From contig CALSFV010000225.1 of the NCBI GenBank assembly GCA_943737045.1, forward strand, positions 806,001-870,000: a DNA stretch of 64,000 nucleotides. Direction: 5' to 3'. Position 1 is the first letter of the stretch. Each line of letters starts with the position of its first letter. Below, in pieces: positions 12,536-25,100 of this stretch. This DNA comes from Parapristionchus giblindavisi. Its lineage: Eukaryota > Nematoda > Chromadorea > Rhabditida > Diplogasteridae. A program made the translations under genes and the position numbers. Under the pieces are notes generated by a model. It ran no database searches, had not been told where the DNA came from, and saw only the letters and a list, made by a program, of their open reading frames with translations.

Positions 12536-13012
12536 TCAATCGATTATACCGTATCACTACCGTATCAATTGATCGATCAATCAACCAATCGATTATACTG
12601 TATCACTACCGTATCAATCGATCGATCAATGAACCAATCGATTATACTGTATCACTACCGTATCAATCGATCGATCAATGAACCAATCGATTATACCGTA
12701 TCACTACCGTATCAATTGATCGATCAATCAACCAATCGATTATACCGTATCACTACCGTATCAATTGATCGATCAATCAACCAATCGATTATACTGTATC
12801 ACTACCGTATCAATCGATCGATCAATGAACCAATCGATTATACTGTATCACTACCGTATCAATCGATCGATCAATGAACCAATCGATTATACTGTATCAC
12901 TACCGTATCAATTGATCGATCAATGAACCAATCGATTATACTATATCACTACCGTACCAATCGATCGATCAATGAACCAATCGATTGTACTGGATCACTA
13001 CCGTACACCTAG
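12536..13012. repeat. 49-bp minisatellite, about 9.5 copies, in the last intron of the MUT pseudogene
   Basis: The unit contains CGATTATACTGTATCACTAC and CGATCGATCAATGAAC. The same intron of the complete gene (47346-47478) has only about 2.5 units. The 130-codon open frame across it is an artefact of the repeat. Confidence 0.9.
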
Positions 13013-13235
13013 CTGCGCCGAACCGTGGCTTGTTTGACATCTACTAATCAATGATTAAGTTAAAACTACAGTATACCTGATTGGCGCAGGTGGGCAATCT
13101 CGTTCCGGGACCGAAAACGTTCGAGACGCCAGCCTTGAAGAGCGCGTCGTAGTCTTGAGGGGGAATGACGCCTCCGGCGATTACGAGAATGTCACTGAAT
13201 GGATATTGATCTTTATCATATAATACATGGGCAGG

Positions 13236-13389
13236 GTACACCCCCAAGGCATTGATTTTGTACCATCATAATAACTTACTATATAAGACTATTTTTTTGT
13301 GAGAAAATAGCAATTTAAGCGAAAATAACGAATTTTCAAAATCGACCGTCCATATAAAAATCAGGTCAGGGCGTAGAAAATGCATGCCG
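13236..13389. repeat. Member of a dispersed GCATTTTC/CGCCCT TIR repeat family
   Basis: The right side reads GCGTAGAAAATGCATG and the interior has AGCGAAAATAACGAATTTTC. Related copies are at 51190-51386, 58083-58186 and 58250-58436. Confidence 0.5.
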
Positions 13390-13711
13390 CAAGGAAGAAT
13401 AGAACCCTGTAAAAATCTTTATGACTAAAAAGCAATTTGCAATTTGCAAGTCAGCGCAGTAGATTTACACTGGCTGCATTTATTACAAGTCAAATTGTCC
13501 AAATCGACAATGTCCCCCTGGCCTTCTTTATGATCTCACCTTCTGCCAAGCTTGGCCAACTCTTGAATCAGTTGAGGAACGAGAGTGAGATGGCCGGCGG
13601 CGAGTGACGAGGCTCCTGAAGCGAATAGGTTACGGTATCTACCGTACACCCCATCACATCTACCGTAATCTCTGCTCCCTCTACATATGACATGTAGACA
13701 GGATAAATTAA

Positions 13712-13714
13712 TAC

Positions 13715-13783
<69 letters not shown>
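13712..13783. repeat. (ATT)n microsatellite
   Basis: About 70 bp of uninterrupted ATT in an intron of the MUT pseudogene. Confidence 0.95.
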
Positions 13784-13784
<1 letters not shown>

Positions 13785-15539
13785 GTACTCTCTGCTCACT
13801 CACCGACGACATGTACGTCAGCGTCAACAGCCTGCTGGGCGGCCTCGGCAGGAGTCTGGAAGAGAGGTCCAACGTCGACGTCAAAGCCTGTAACGAAATA
13901 AAATAAAATAAAAATAATTTATCTACGCCCAATGCGCGACAGCAGTTGAAATGAAAATAATTGTGATTTGACAGTGATGTGGATATGGTTCTCCAGGGGG
14001 TCAGGGTTGAAATGGTTGAGATAAGTCAAAAATCAGTTGACGATTCGAAACGTGCGTGCGACCACCGTATCCATAGGATAGCAGAACAACTATTAAAGTC
14101 AATTGACGATCGAGGATCGGAGTGAGCTACCGTACCCATATCGGCGAATCCGGTCGCGATGACCTTCGCTCCACGATCATGTCCATCCTGTCCCATCTTG
14201 GCAACCATGATACGCGGCTGACGTCCTTCCTTGTCAGCAAAGTCCTTCACGCGGGCCATAACCTTGAGATAATAAATCGATAATATGAGATAATCAATCG
14301 ATAATACCACTTGGGAAGGGACAATCAATCGTAAGCTACCGTATACCTGAGCGAGTTCGTCGGTCTCTCCAAACTCGTTTCTGTAGGCGCCAGACACGAC
14401 ACGGTTGACGGCGGCGTATCTGAAGGTATACGGTATCTCGGTTCGAGGTATACGGTATCTTGTTGGAGGTATACAGTATCTCGGTTCGAGGCATACGATA
14501 TCTCAGTTCGAGGAATACGGTATCTCGGTCCAATCAATCAATAATCTACGTACCTCGTAAAGACCTTCTCCATGGCATCGGAGATCTCTCCTACCGTACA
14601 GCAAGCACGTGACGCCTCGACGGCGGCCTCGAGAAGATTTCCATTACCGGCAGCATACTGTAATCCGTGGAGATGTCGATTGAATGGCTGCGTGTACCGT
14701 ATACCTCAGTGATGCGTTCGAGACACTCCTTGGCCTTGTTGGAGTCACGCGTCTTCTTGATGTGCTCCAGCTTGGCGATCTGCGACTCACGTACCTGCAA
14801 AGATCAAAGATCATTATTATCAATCGATAATCCCCCTACCGTACCCTTTTGTTATCGATCTGGAGTACATCAACCTTCTGCTCCTTGGCCAGACGATACT
14901 TGTTCACGCCGACGATAACGTCCTTGCCAGCGTCGATACGAGCCTGAATGATAAACATCAGTGGTTATCAGTTTGACCCAATCACTGCTCTACTTGAACT
15001 ACCGTATACCCTCACCTGCTTCTTGGCTGCGGCCTCCTCGATACGTAGTTTGGGCATGCCGGAAGCGACGGCCTTGGCCATTCCTCTGAGTTCATCGATC
15101 TCCAGAACAATCTATAATCAATCAATAAAATGTCGAAAACCAATCGATAATCAGGATTTAAAAAAATCAATATACCGTACCCTGAGTGCCTTCTCATAGA
15201 GTTCATCCGTTAGCGACTCCATCATGTACGAACCGCCCCAGGGATAGGCAACCTAGATTATTGATTGATTAGTGAGGCTTACACATCTACATTAAATATC
15301 GCACAAGTATCCATCTTAAATAAGCCGTTGTAATCTCGACTCAACGGGCACAGATCGCATGAAACCATTTCTGGATTCAATGTTCATAAAATCACCGCGC
15401 TAACATACTTGAGATATCGCAAACTAGCCTAAATAAATCGACAAATCTGGCACTTTGCCCACAGCTTTTACAACGAATATTTCACCAATATTTGTATGAT
15501 TTACACAATTCAAATCACCGCTAGGCCAGCGATAATTCG

Positions 15540-15690
15540 AATTGAATTATCACTGGCGTAGCAGTGACCGCCTGCGGGACTTCGTGTGGATAATATACTA
15601 CTTTGTTTATCACACGTTTGTCTATCTTATGGTGAATAAAATTATTATTATTATTGTTATACTTATCATGCTTGAGATACAATGGAGAAA
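15540..15690 (+). mobile_element. Possible LINE 3' tail
   Basis: The sequence ends GAATAAAATTATTATTATTATTG, like the microsatellite-tailed 3' ends of the non-LTR elements elsewhere in the window. It sits where two MUT exons were lost. There is no coding support. Confidence 0.25.
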
Positions 15691-15945
15691 CCTCATGACA
15701 ACCCAGCCGAGACAAAACCATTAACCAGTCGATAATGTTGTTTGAAATTAAAATCATAGTTCCACCGATTTTTAGTGAACAGCCATGAATATTTCCCACA
15801 AATATCAATATTTTACAGTAATCCCCGCCTCTTCGCTACCGTATCACCTGCAGTATACCTGTTCCGTGAGGGACCATCCGGACGTCTGGGAGTGCGTGCG
15901 GAGCATCATCGACTTGTTGTTCTTGGGCTGGAATCGTTCCTTGAG

Positions 15946-16972
15946 AAAATACCTTTTTTGTAGTTGAACATCCCGTTTTCCCTATATTTCGTTGGTTTTG
16001 AACTTCCAGAATATCTAGTGTAAAACTCGAAAAATCTCCGAGAAAGACGAAAAAGTTTTCGACCGAACAATTTTTCGTCTGGGGGTCGAAAAAAACGAAA
16101 AAAAACGAACACGAAAAAAACTTTTTCTCATGAGAAGGCCAATCGACTTGATTTGGCGAAAATCTCAGATTATCGATTTTTTGTGATCTACCACGGAAAT
16201 TGCCATAACTCGGTTCATTTTCATCGTACAGAGACCGGAAAGGTGTCATTCGAATCGTATTAGTATGCTCTCCAAACCGTTTTTTGCAACACAATGGCGG
16301 AAAACCCGTCTTCAATGTGTTTCACCCGAAAAACTGATTTTTTGACTACAAAAGTGAGTGTTTCTCGAAAATTTCTCAGAAACACAATGAATTTTATTGC
16401 ACGAATGGACTCGCCGTACCAGATATAGGGCAATATGTAGTTCATTTGACTTATCTCTGGCCCCCCGACATCGAAATACTAAGTACTCACGGCCTTAGTC
16501 ATTTTTCTAAGAAAAATGGTTTTTCGACCATAAATCTTTTCAAAATGGTCCTAGAAACTCTTTCTAAAAAGGAAAATGAAGCTCTCAACGAGCACAACAA
16601 AATATATTTTTATGATTATCACGCTAGAGATGATCATTTCCGAGCTATAATACGATTTACTCATTTGAGGGAAAAATCATTCCGAATTTCTGTTATCTTT
16701 GTTTACATTCGAGATTTTAGTGGCATAATTTTTATCGAAAATAGAACATAGTCAAAATATCGCTTCGTGATACAGTAGCTCGGATAGACACATATCATAT
16801 TATGGTAGATTGGTAAGTTAAAATTATATAAAGTTACGGTTGACAACATTAGTTGGTAATCAAAGTGTGCTCAGTTATGTATTCAAAGTGTTCAAAGTGT
16901 GGTTCTCAGAGTGAAGATTAATAAAGTGTTAAAATGCAAAAGTAATCACGATATGGTTTCGGGGTAGAAAGA
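15946..16972. other. Start of duplication unit 2; no gene seen
   Basis: Immediately after the MUT break at 15945 the sequence is A/T-rich with CGAAAAA-type runs. No coding exon, RNA gene or clear transposon end was recognised. Confidence 0.5.
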
Positions 16973-17522
16973 TCACATGTTCGAAATGGGAAATATCACA
17001 TTGTAGATTGTAGTCCGATTGAGGTGTATTCTGAATTTTTTAGCATAATCGGAGAGTCCAGCTGAATCAAGCAGTGCGGACAACTCAGCTACAAGTGCTT
17101 TCTGCTTCTCTAGTGGTGTCGGGTTAGCTGGAACCTGAAATAGGAATCGATTGATTTGGAATCAGAATTCGACAATTATTGCAGTATCCAATACATGGTC
17201 AATCAATAAATCTACTTATCAATCGATAGTATACCTTAATCCTTACGATACCAAATGGTTCAGATAGAGAGAATCTCAGAGTATGAGTCGATCCAGTTTC
17301 AACATGCAAATTATTTTTGATTATTAGGATTCTGAATGGCTACAGTAACAGACACATTATAATTATTATTTGTTTCAAAAAATACCTGCAGTATCTTATC
17401 GATGGAATGTGTCAAGGAGTGATGCGGATTGCCTGGCGCCGAAGACTCTCCGCCTAGCGCGGGCGTCCCGATCAAGCGAACGCCCGCGCTCACCTGTGCG
17501 CGCTGCACTCGTCGACGGCCTT
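16973..17522 (-). CDS. Unidentified protein, last two exons
   Basis: Exon 17522-17386 (137 bp) and terminal exon 17134-16973 (162 bp) join in frame at an AG/GT pair. The product reads from ...RRVQRAQVSAGVRL through HSLTHSIDKILQ into VPANPTPLEKQKALVAELSA and ends ...FPISNM. The second exon looks like a helical segment rich in Ala, Lys and Leu. The first exon is GC-rich, unlike its flanks. The family is not recognised. Upstream exons were not found in 17523-19101, where a hAT-like element has inserted, so the gene may be truncated. Confidence 0.4.
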
Positions 17523-17857
17523 CTGCAAATTGAAATATATAATAAATATAATATTATAAGCGAAATATGTAATAGTTATATGCTGATTATATTATGGCTA
17601 ATCCCGAACTTCTTATCGCTCAGTATTTACTCATCCTAAAATAAAATGAAGAAAACAATCCAATAAATCTCTTGCACTTTTATAATACTACCTATAGAAA
17701 GGGGGGGGGGAGTCGAAACAAGACCGCTGTAGCTAATAATGATATTGCACACGTTGCGGCTATAAAATATATTACCCCGTATTAAACGTTGCGGGAGTCA
17801 GCCATGCAAACTCATGGATCTTCCTTCTTTAAGCTTCGTTGCACAGTACAACACAGG

Positions 17858-18865
17858 CAGGGCTGGGACAGAAAATTATTTTTTTCTGAAATCAGAAAAC
17901 AGAAATTTCTGTTTTCAAAAAGCAGAAAAAAAGAAAATTCAGAAAAAAACAGAAAATATCATAAAATCATTGATTTGCCTTCTTTTCTTAATTTATTTTA
18001 TTAGTTTGGTTGCTAAACCTATTTTGGTTGTTAAACCAACCTAGTAACATGCAGTTTTATCTAGACGCCAGCGAAAAACTCCAAATTGCAACACTATAGA
18101 GTCGAGACAATACAGGCTTCATTTGACTAGATCCAACACCGAGATACCAAAATCCGATCACCAAATTTTCTGCTGTACATACACATTGAATACATTTGGT
18201 CTAGTATTGACCGTATAAAATACACTTGTTTATTTGGTACGAGAGTAGCCAATCACTCCCACAAGAGACTTTCTTGTTTTGCATGGTACAGAAACTATGC
18301 CGATCTCTTTTATATATAATATAGCGCGCGGCGAAGGTCAGCCGGGTTAGAGAGAGCCAGCGGAGAGATAATCGATAGGCGGGGCGAGATGTAGAAGGCT
18401 ACATCTCGCTCGCCTCTCGATTGTGACTTCCGTTCGTTAGCACCATTTGTCATTTTCTTATGCAAGTACATTTTATACGCACAATATATAGGGGTAGTTT
18501 GCGAACGATTTTCGTATATTCTGGCAAATGCTTGCCTGTAAGTGGCAAATAGCAGGTTTTCGACTACCATTTGCCAGAATGAGGGCAAATCGTGTACACA
18601 AGTAGGGAAAGATGAAAAATTTAATGCCATTTTTGGCCAATTTACTCTCTCTGTGTATGGTATTTGGAAAAAAAACATCATAAATGCAACATCAAATGAG
18701 TTTTTTTTCATTTTCTTTAAGACTATTTCATAAAATAATATTTTCTGAAAATTTTCTGTTTTAAAAATATATTTTCTGTTTCTGGTCAAAAAATTTTCTG
18801 GTCTCCAAAATGACCAGAAAACAGAAGAAAAAAAGAAAATTCAGAAACAGAAATTCCCAGCCCTG
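17858..18865. mobile_element. hAT-type TIR element, 1008 bp, 8-bp target duplication
   Basis: The ends CAGGGCTGGGACAGAAA and TTCCCAGCCCTG are flanked by the 8-bp duplication AACACAGG (17850-17857 and 18866-18873). The TIR starting CAGGG and the 8-bp duplication are hAT hallmarks. No transposase is present. The interior includes a diverged copy of the CWG-target MITE (18487-18665), so it is itself a nest. Confidence 0.8.
18487..18665. repeat. Diverged copy of the CWG-target MITE inside the hAT-like element
   Basis: It shares GTTTGCGAACGATTT, CTACCATTTGCC and CGTGTACACAAGTAG with 29637-29984, but is much more diverged and lacks intact ends. Confidence 0.55.
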
Positions 18866-19101
18866 AACACAGGTGAGAAAAATCAAATAAAAATATTTTG
18901 TCTAATCTTATTATTTTGTCTTAAATATTGTATTAAATGTAAATGTTTTACACATAACAAGAAATTTTACGACGTGAGGGGTTCGATGGTTTCATACCGG
19001 TATGGGGTTTAAATTTGGGTGTTATATTTGGGTTTTTGGTTGGACCTTAGCATAATGTGGAAAACTGGAGTTCGGAGATAGCTATTACTGATATTGGATT
19101 A

Positions 19102-22100
19102 TTAATTTGTTGATCCATTCTCCTTCTTCTCTTTGAGTATATTAGAAATACGAGAATACAATTCTTTCGCTTTCTCCTTCTTCAGCAATCTGTTCGATTC
19201 AAGAGCCTCGAAGCGTTCCATCACTTCTTTTACTCCTTCCGAATATAAAACCCTGCAATCGACAAAATATTAAAAGCACACAAGAAGCTAATTAGAAACT
19301 CCTCTGGATATCAAAACTAGGCGTATACTTATCATTCCAATTAGAAGTAGACTTGTAATTCTCTTCCTCTTGTAGTATACTTGCAGTAAACTTCTAGTCA
19401 GTTGCGCATTTTAAATAGACTGCTAGTTTTGAAATACCAAAATCTCTGGACTGGCAATGCTCTCTCGATTTCTTTGTTAAGGAGAGTAATTACTTTTATA
19501 AGCCCAGAGTGAAGAATTTCAAATTTGCACAGGGTTTGCCTTTAAAACTTGTGGGGATGACTGCGAGAGACAGTAGAATAAGAAGAAGAGAACTAACTTT
19601 AAGTAATCACAATCGTTAACCGTGGAAAGAGAAGCGATTGTTAACGAGTAGAGGGCGAACAATTGAACTCCGGGATAGTTAGTGTTAAGTAGGAGATCAA
19701 AGAATGGAATGAATGTACTGCAAGAGGTTATTAATTACTCATGATTAAGCTGCAAATTGAAATCCACTACACATGCCGAAATAGTAAATAAACTAATAAA
19801 TTGCAACTAAAAGCTCACAAATATAATCATAAATTCATTAACCATTCACATTTTATTATTTCGTTTCCTAACAATGACTGACTCTTCACATTGAGGAAAG
19901 AAAGAGTTAAAACACGACCATTCCAGCTGTAACACACGGAGTACAAAACCTGTGGTGCGTGCGTTAACGCTTTTTTTGTTATATTTAACACTTTATAGGT
20001 GTTTTTTTATTATTTCGGTACATTTTACACTATTTTTTCCGTGCGTTTATTGTGTGACTAAAGTCTTCGACTCAACAACCGAGATCTCTTAAAGAGTCGG
20101 AACTCCATCACTCCTGTTTTTCCCCATTCATAATAAATGTGATTGATGAAATTTTTAAAAAAATAAACAAACAAAATACCGAAAGATTATGCTGGTGTAT
20201 TTGGTCTTGGGAAGTTCTTCAACGGGACAGCCGTCCACATATTTTTCCTGAAATTTATTATTGTTTGTCAAATGTACTCGAAAGATCAAAGATCAAAGAA
20301 ATCTGACCAAATAATGATCAATCGTTTGTCGGAATTGCAGGTTATCGGAATGTAGCGGGGATGCAATCAAAAAGGACAGAATGCCCACGATTAGATATTG
20401 GCATTGACGAGTCGGATTTCTCATCCACATCGTTCTAAAGAATTCCGTGATTAAAGGGAGAGAAAGCTTTGTCAAATATCGTAACCTAATCAACAGCCAG
20501 AAATCTTTTCGAGATTTTATTGTGCGATTTATAAAATTTTCAAAGCTTTTAATATATTTCATCGTTTTACAAATGTTTGTTTACGAAGGGTTTTCAAAAA
20601 ATAAAAGAATTTTCATTAAAAATAAAAATGGGCTGAGAAAAATAGCTTTGTAAAAAACGTGGTAAAAAATCAGTCCATGATAAATTTCGTGGGTGGGTAT
20701 TATAGAATTCAAACTGTCCGAACAATACAAATTCCGCTCTTTTGCTATGGAAGAAAAAAACAGAATTTAAGTTCTATTTGGCAATTTGCAATAAAAAAAA
20801 CAGCATCATGTCGTAGTATGAGCAATTTAAATCTTGAAGGAATGGATTAATGAAGGGGACACTTGAGTTTTTTCGTGACTAAACTGGCCAGACAGAACTG
20901 TAGATCACAGCCCAAATCTCGTGGGACCCCTTCTTCAAGCACATATTTCAACTGTTCATTTTGTAAAAATTAAAGATTTCTAGAATTTCTCGTATGATAA
21001 TCAAGATTTTTTTTTCGGAAAAAAGTCGATGAGAAACGAGAAATGAAATGATCACCCAGGAGGATAATAGCAAGAGATTTTCTGTGTGTGCAGTTAATCT
21101 CACTTTTAATGTTTCATGAATTATCTTTTCGCTTTTTCACGCTGTTTAGAGTAGATAAATATGTTTATGTTAAGGAAAAAGGACTGATATTGCTTCTCTT
21201 TTTGTATTATAGTAGTAGTGGTCCACTGATAGGCTAGAGAGGGCAGCTGACCAATCTGTGTTAATAATATTGTAATTAATGGATTCCCAATCTGCTAAGT
21301 GAAATTGGTACGTGATAGGTTTGGGTGTTGCATTTGGAATAGACAATGAAAGAAAAAAGACGATGCTTGTATGATCACTCAATGGAACATCAGTTCTTAT
21401 GGAACGAATGATGGGGAAGTTACATAGAACGAGATCAAGAATATTGCCTCCACTGCTTCGAAAATTTTCGAAAAAATTTTGATCAAAGAACTTACTGAAT
21501 ATCTTGATTCGAATAATATTCTGGATTGTCATCAAGCTGGCTTTAGGAGTAGTAGATCCACAGCTACGCAATTATGCGAGTCCCATTCCTATTATGTTAA
21601 GTGTGTTTCTGCCGGTATTTCTGTTGATGTTATTTATTTTGACTTCGCTAAGGCTTTTGATAGTATCGACCATAGACTGTTACTGCACAAACTTAAATGT
21701 ATAGGAATCTCGCCTCATATTGTATCTTGGTTTCATTCTTACTTATCTAATCGTTCACAATCGGTGCTTATAGGAGATTCCATGTCCCGCCCTAGTCCCA
21801 TCACCTCTGGAGTGCCTCAGGGCTCCAGCATTGGCCCACTCTTGTTCATACTATTTATTAATGATTTATCTGTTATAACACGCATCTCGCCTAAGAATTG
21901 ACCGAAATTCACAGATTTACTACACACTTTTGATTTGACCCCCACTTTTCTCCACAGTTTTCGATAGGCCTGGAGTAGGACATCAATAATCCAGAGTAGT
22001 AAGGATGGTAGATCACGCACCTCTCCAGGAGCTCACGTCAAAGTTCATCGTTGAGGCTCTTTCCGATGTGATTTTCTCGGTTCACAGCAGAGCTATGAAA

Positions 22101-25100
22101 AAGTTTCCAACAGATGAAATGTGTATTTTCTCGAGTACTTTCAGATAAAAATGTAAAAATTCATCTTTTTAATTTTTCGTTCCCTAAGAAATTGATCGCG
22201 TTCCATAGCCCCGGGAAAGATTTTTTTAAAGGCTCAATGGATAGAGCTCGTTCACAGCTTTCATTTAAGCTCTTGGGAGACGATTTTCATGGGGATTTGA
22301 CTGAACTACGTCCAAAAAACTGCATTTGAATGCAGGTAGATCACTAATGAAAGCTTTGATCTACTCGAAATTGTCGGCTATTTGACTGGATTGTCCTGTA
22401 ACATACTGGAGAATGGGCTGAGGATTATTTTGACGTCAAGTCGATCGCTCATATTCGTTTTGCTCTCGCTGCAGCCAAACCAACGAAAGGAGTCCCTTCT
22501 GATGGTTCCCGGTATTGATTGACCGATGAATACCAAAGATATGTTCAAGTTATAGCTATCAGGCTGTCTGGCCAAGTGATCGATGTTTCTCGAAGAATTA
22601 CCGAGTGAGTTCTGGTTGGTCTGAATCTATCGCATTCGACGTAGCCAAGTTGGATGCTCATTTACCGGTCCGAACTGGGAGATTCTCCTATATCTACAGT
22701 ACTCAACGGTCAATCAATACCGGTAACCATCAGAAGGGACTCCTTTCGCTGGTTTGGCTGCAGCGAGAGCAAAACGAATATGAGCTGACGTCAAAATGAT
22801 CCTCAGCCCATTCTCCAGTATGTTACAGGACAATCCAGTCAAATAGCCGACAATTTCGAGTAGATCAAAGCTTTCATTAGTGATCTACCTGCATTCAAAT
22901 GCAGTTTTTTGGACGTAGTTCAGTCAAATCCCCATGAAAATCGTCTCCCAAGAGCTTAAATGAAAGCTGTGAACGAGCTCTATCCATTGAGCCTTTAAAA
23001 AAATCTTTCCCGGGGCTATGGAACGCGATCAATTTCTTAGGGAACGAAAAATTAAAAAGTTGAATTTTTACGTTTTTATCTGAAAGTACTCGAGAGAATA
23101 CACATTTCATCTGTTGGAAACTTTTTCATAGCTCTGCTGTGAACCAAGATAATCGCATCGGAAGGAGCCTCAACGACGAACTTTGACGTGAGCTCCTGGA
23201 GAGATGCGTGATCTACCATCCTTACTACTCTGGATTATTGATGTACTACCCAAGGCCTATCGAAAACTGTGGAGAAAAGTGGGGGTCAACTCAAAAGTGT
23301 GTAGTAGAATCGGTCAATTCTTAGGCGAGATGCGTGATAATTCCCTCTAGTGTAAAATACGGTATTTTTGCTGATGATCTTAAGATTTACGCCCCCGTTC
23401 CTTCCGAATCTAAATCTTTACAATCGGCTATTGATTCTATTGTTGATTGGAGTCTCACATGGAATATGACTATATCTGCCCCCAAATGTACTGTCCTCCA
23501 TATTGGCCCTTTAAAGGCTCGTACCCAGTATATTATGAATGGTTGCCCACTTTCCTCATCACCTGTTGTAAGAGACTTAGGAGTTCACATGAGCTCTGAT
23601 TTATCGTTTAATCACCATATATCAGTCATAACTACCAAGGCCAAAGCTTCTATTAATATGCTGTTCTTGTCTGTCCACTCTCGTTCCCATTCACTTTTAT
23701 CTAAAGCTTATACTGTTTATATAAGACCAATTCTTGAATCATGTCCTATTATCTGGAATCCCACCCTTAAATACCTGACCAATTCAATAGAAAGTGTACA
23801 AAGAAATTTCACATATAGACTTTTTGCTAAATGCAAACTTGCTCCCTTACCTTTTAACGAACGCAACGCTTTTCTTCAACTCCCCACATTAGAATATAGA
23901 AGAGCCATCCGTGATCTCCAATTTCTCCATAGCACAGTACATAACTATTCTTTATTTGACTCTTCTAACTTATACTATATTGATTGTAATAGAATTAGCC
24001 ATCGTTATAGGATATCACTACCTTTTTGTATTCCCAAATCCCTTTCCACTTGTGCCTCTAGATCTCTGTCCACGTGGAACTCCCTCACCCAAGAGCTTGT
24101 CTCTTCCCCTCCCCATATATTCCGTGCAGGGATACTAAATTTGCCCCCTCACAATATTATAACTCAATCTCGTATTCGTCCTTAATATCATTGTTCAGCT
24201 AAAGCTGCCACTCCCCAACCGAAAGAACTCCATCAAACTCCATCACGGATCTCCATCACTCCCTTATTGCTTCATTCATTCATTATTCTTGATTTTAACT
24301 GATGGATAAAGAAATAAATAAATAAATAAATTATATAATAATATTATGCTCAGGAGTTTGAATCCATGTATGATCATGGATATAAGTAAAATGATGCATG
24401 GTCCGACTATATTTCATGCAAGATCGTGCAATTATTTTCACAAATTATCCGTGATCATGCATGGATTCAAACATCTGAGTATTATGATTGTATTATTATT
24501 AATATTATTTCTATTTATCTTTTCTATGTGTTTGGAAAAGTTGAAAATGAGAAGGAGAAAAGAGAACATGAAAGATCCCTTCATGTTATGAGATGACTTT
24601 TTTTGAAATTTGTTTCTTAATCTTCCTTAGGTCTTCCTTACTCGAAGAAATCCATACGAAAAAAGTTGAGAAGGGCATCATGGCTCTCTGGCATCATCAC
24701 AACTTTGTATACCGTCAATAGAATCTGAAAATTCTTGCGAAAATAGAAAGAAATAGAAAAAATACGCACGTAACTATAATAATAAACAACTTACGAGTTC
24801 ATCCGATTTGAGGGCGATCGGCCCATCTTGTACCATTTTGAACAAAAGCTCGAGGCCCCTGTTCCGAAGAAATTGGAAAGACGACTCAGCCGATAAATCT
24901 ACAATAGACACACAGGAATTTCTAAATAATAATATAACATTTATAAGTTTCTTTTCCAAAACAGTATGATTTGGTTTAAAAGTGAAGACACGCGCATCCT
25001 TGGCACGCAACTCTATAGAATATAAATTAGTAATACCTAATTTTTAATTTTGCGTCCTTCAAAATAATAGAACATCGCCAAAATGTGTTGCTGAATGAAT

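Larger units (their letters stand above)
12473..15945 (-). pseudogene. Methylmalonyl-CoA mutase, 5'-truncated duplicate
   Basis: Twelve exons match the 3' part of the complete gene at 47283-53395: 15945-15859 (partial), 15252-15181, 15111-15016, 14943-14845, 14794-14705, 14657-14554, 14419-14347, 14262-14136, 13887-13804, 13615-13540, 13194-13077 and 12529-12473. Two exons present in the complete gene (50769-50677 and 50589-50506) are missing between the first two of these. The first exon is cut at 15945, where similarity to unit 2 stops. All start sites, the mitochondrial leader and most of the TIM barrel are gone. Asp to Tyr in the ADPWGG motif and Gly to Arg in ELGGMA also argue against function. 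The B12-binding half is still open ([13 protein letters not shown]). This is a duplication breakpoint product, not a retrocopy, because introns are retained. Confidence 0.85.

Noticed and set aside
12485..12877. 130-codon open frame (plus strand)
   Set aside because: It is a read-through of the 49-bp minisatellite; the same intron in unit 2 does not keep it.
13536..13799. Poly-Asn open frame, minus strand
   Set aside because: It is an (ATT)n microsatellite fused to a real MUT pseudogene exon (13540-13615) in the same frame; the Asn run is intronic.
22114..23110. Identical 71-codon frames on both strands
   Set aside because: They are mirror images in the arms of the foldback element and not a gene pair.
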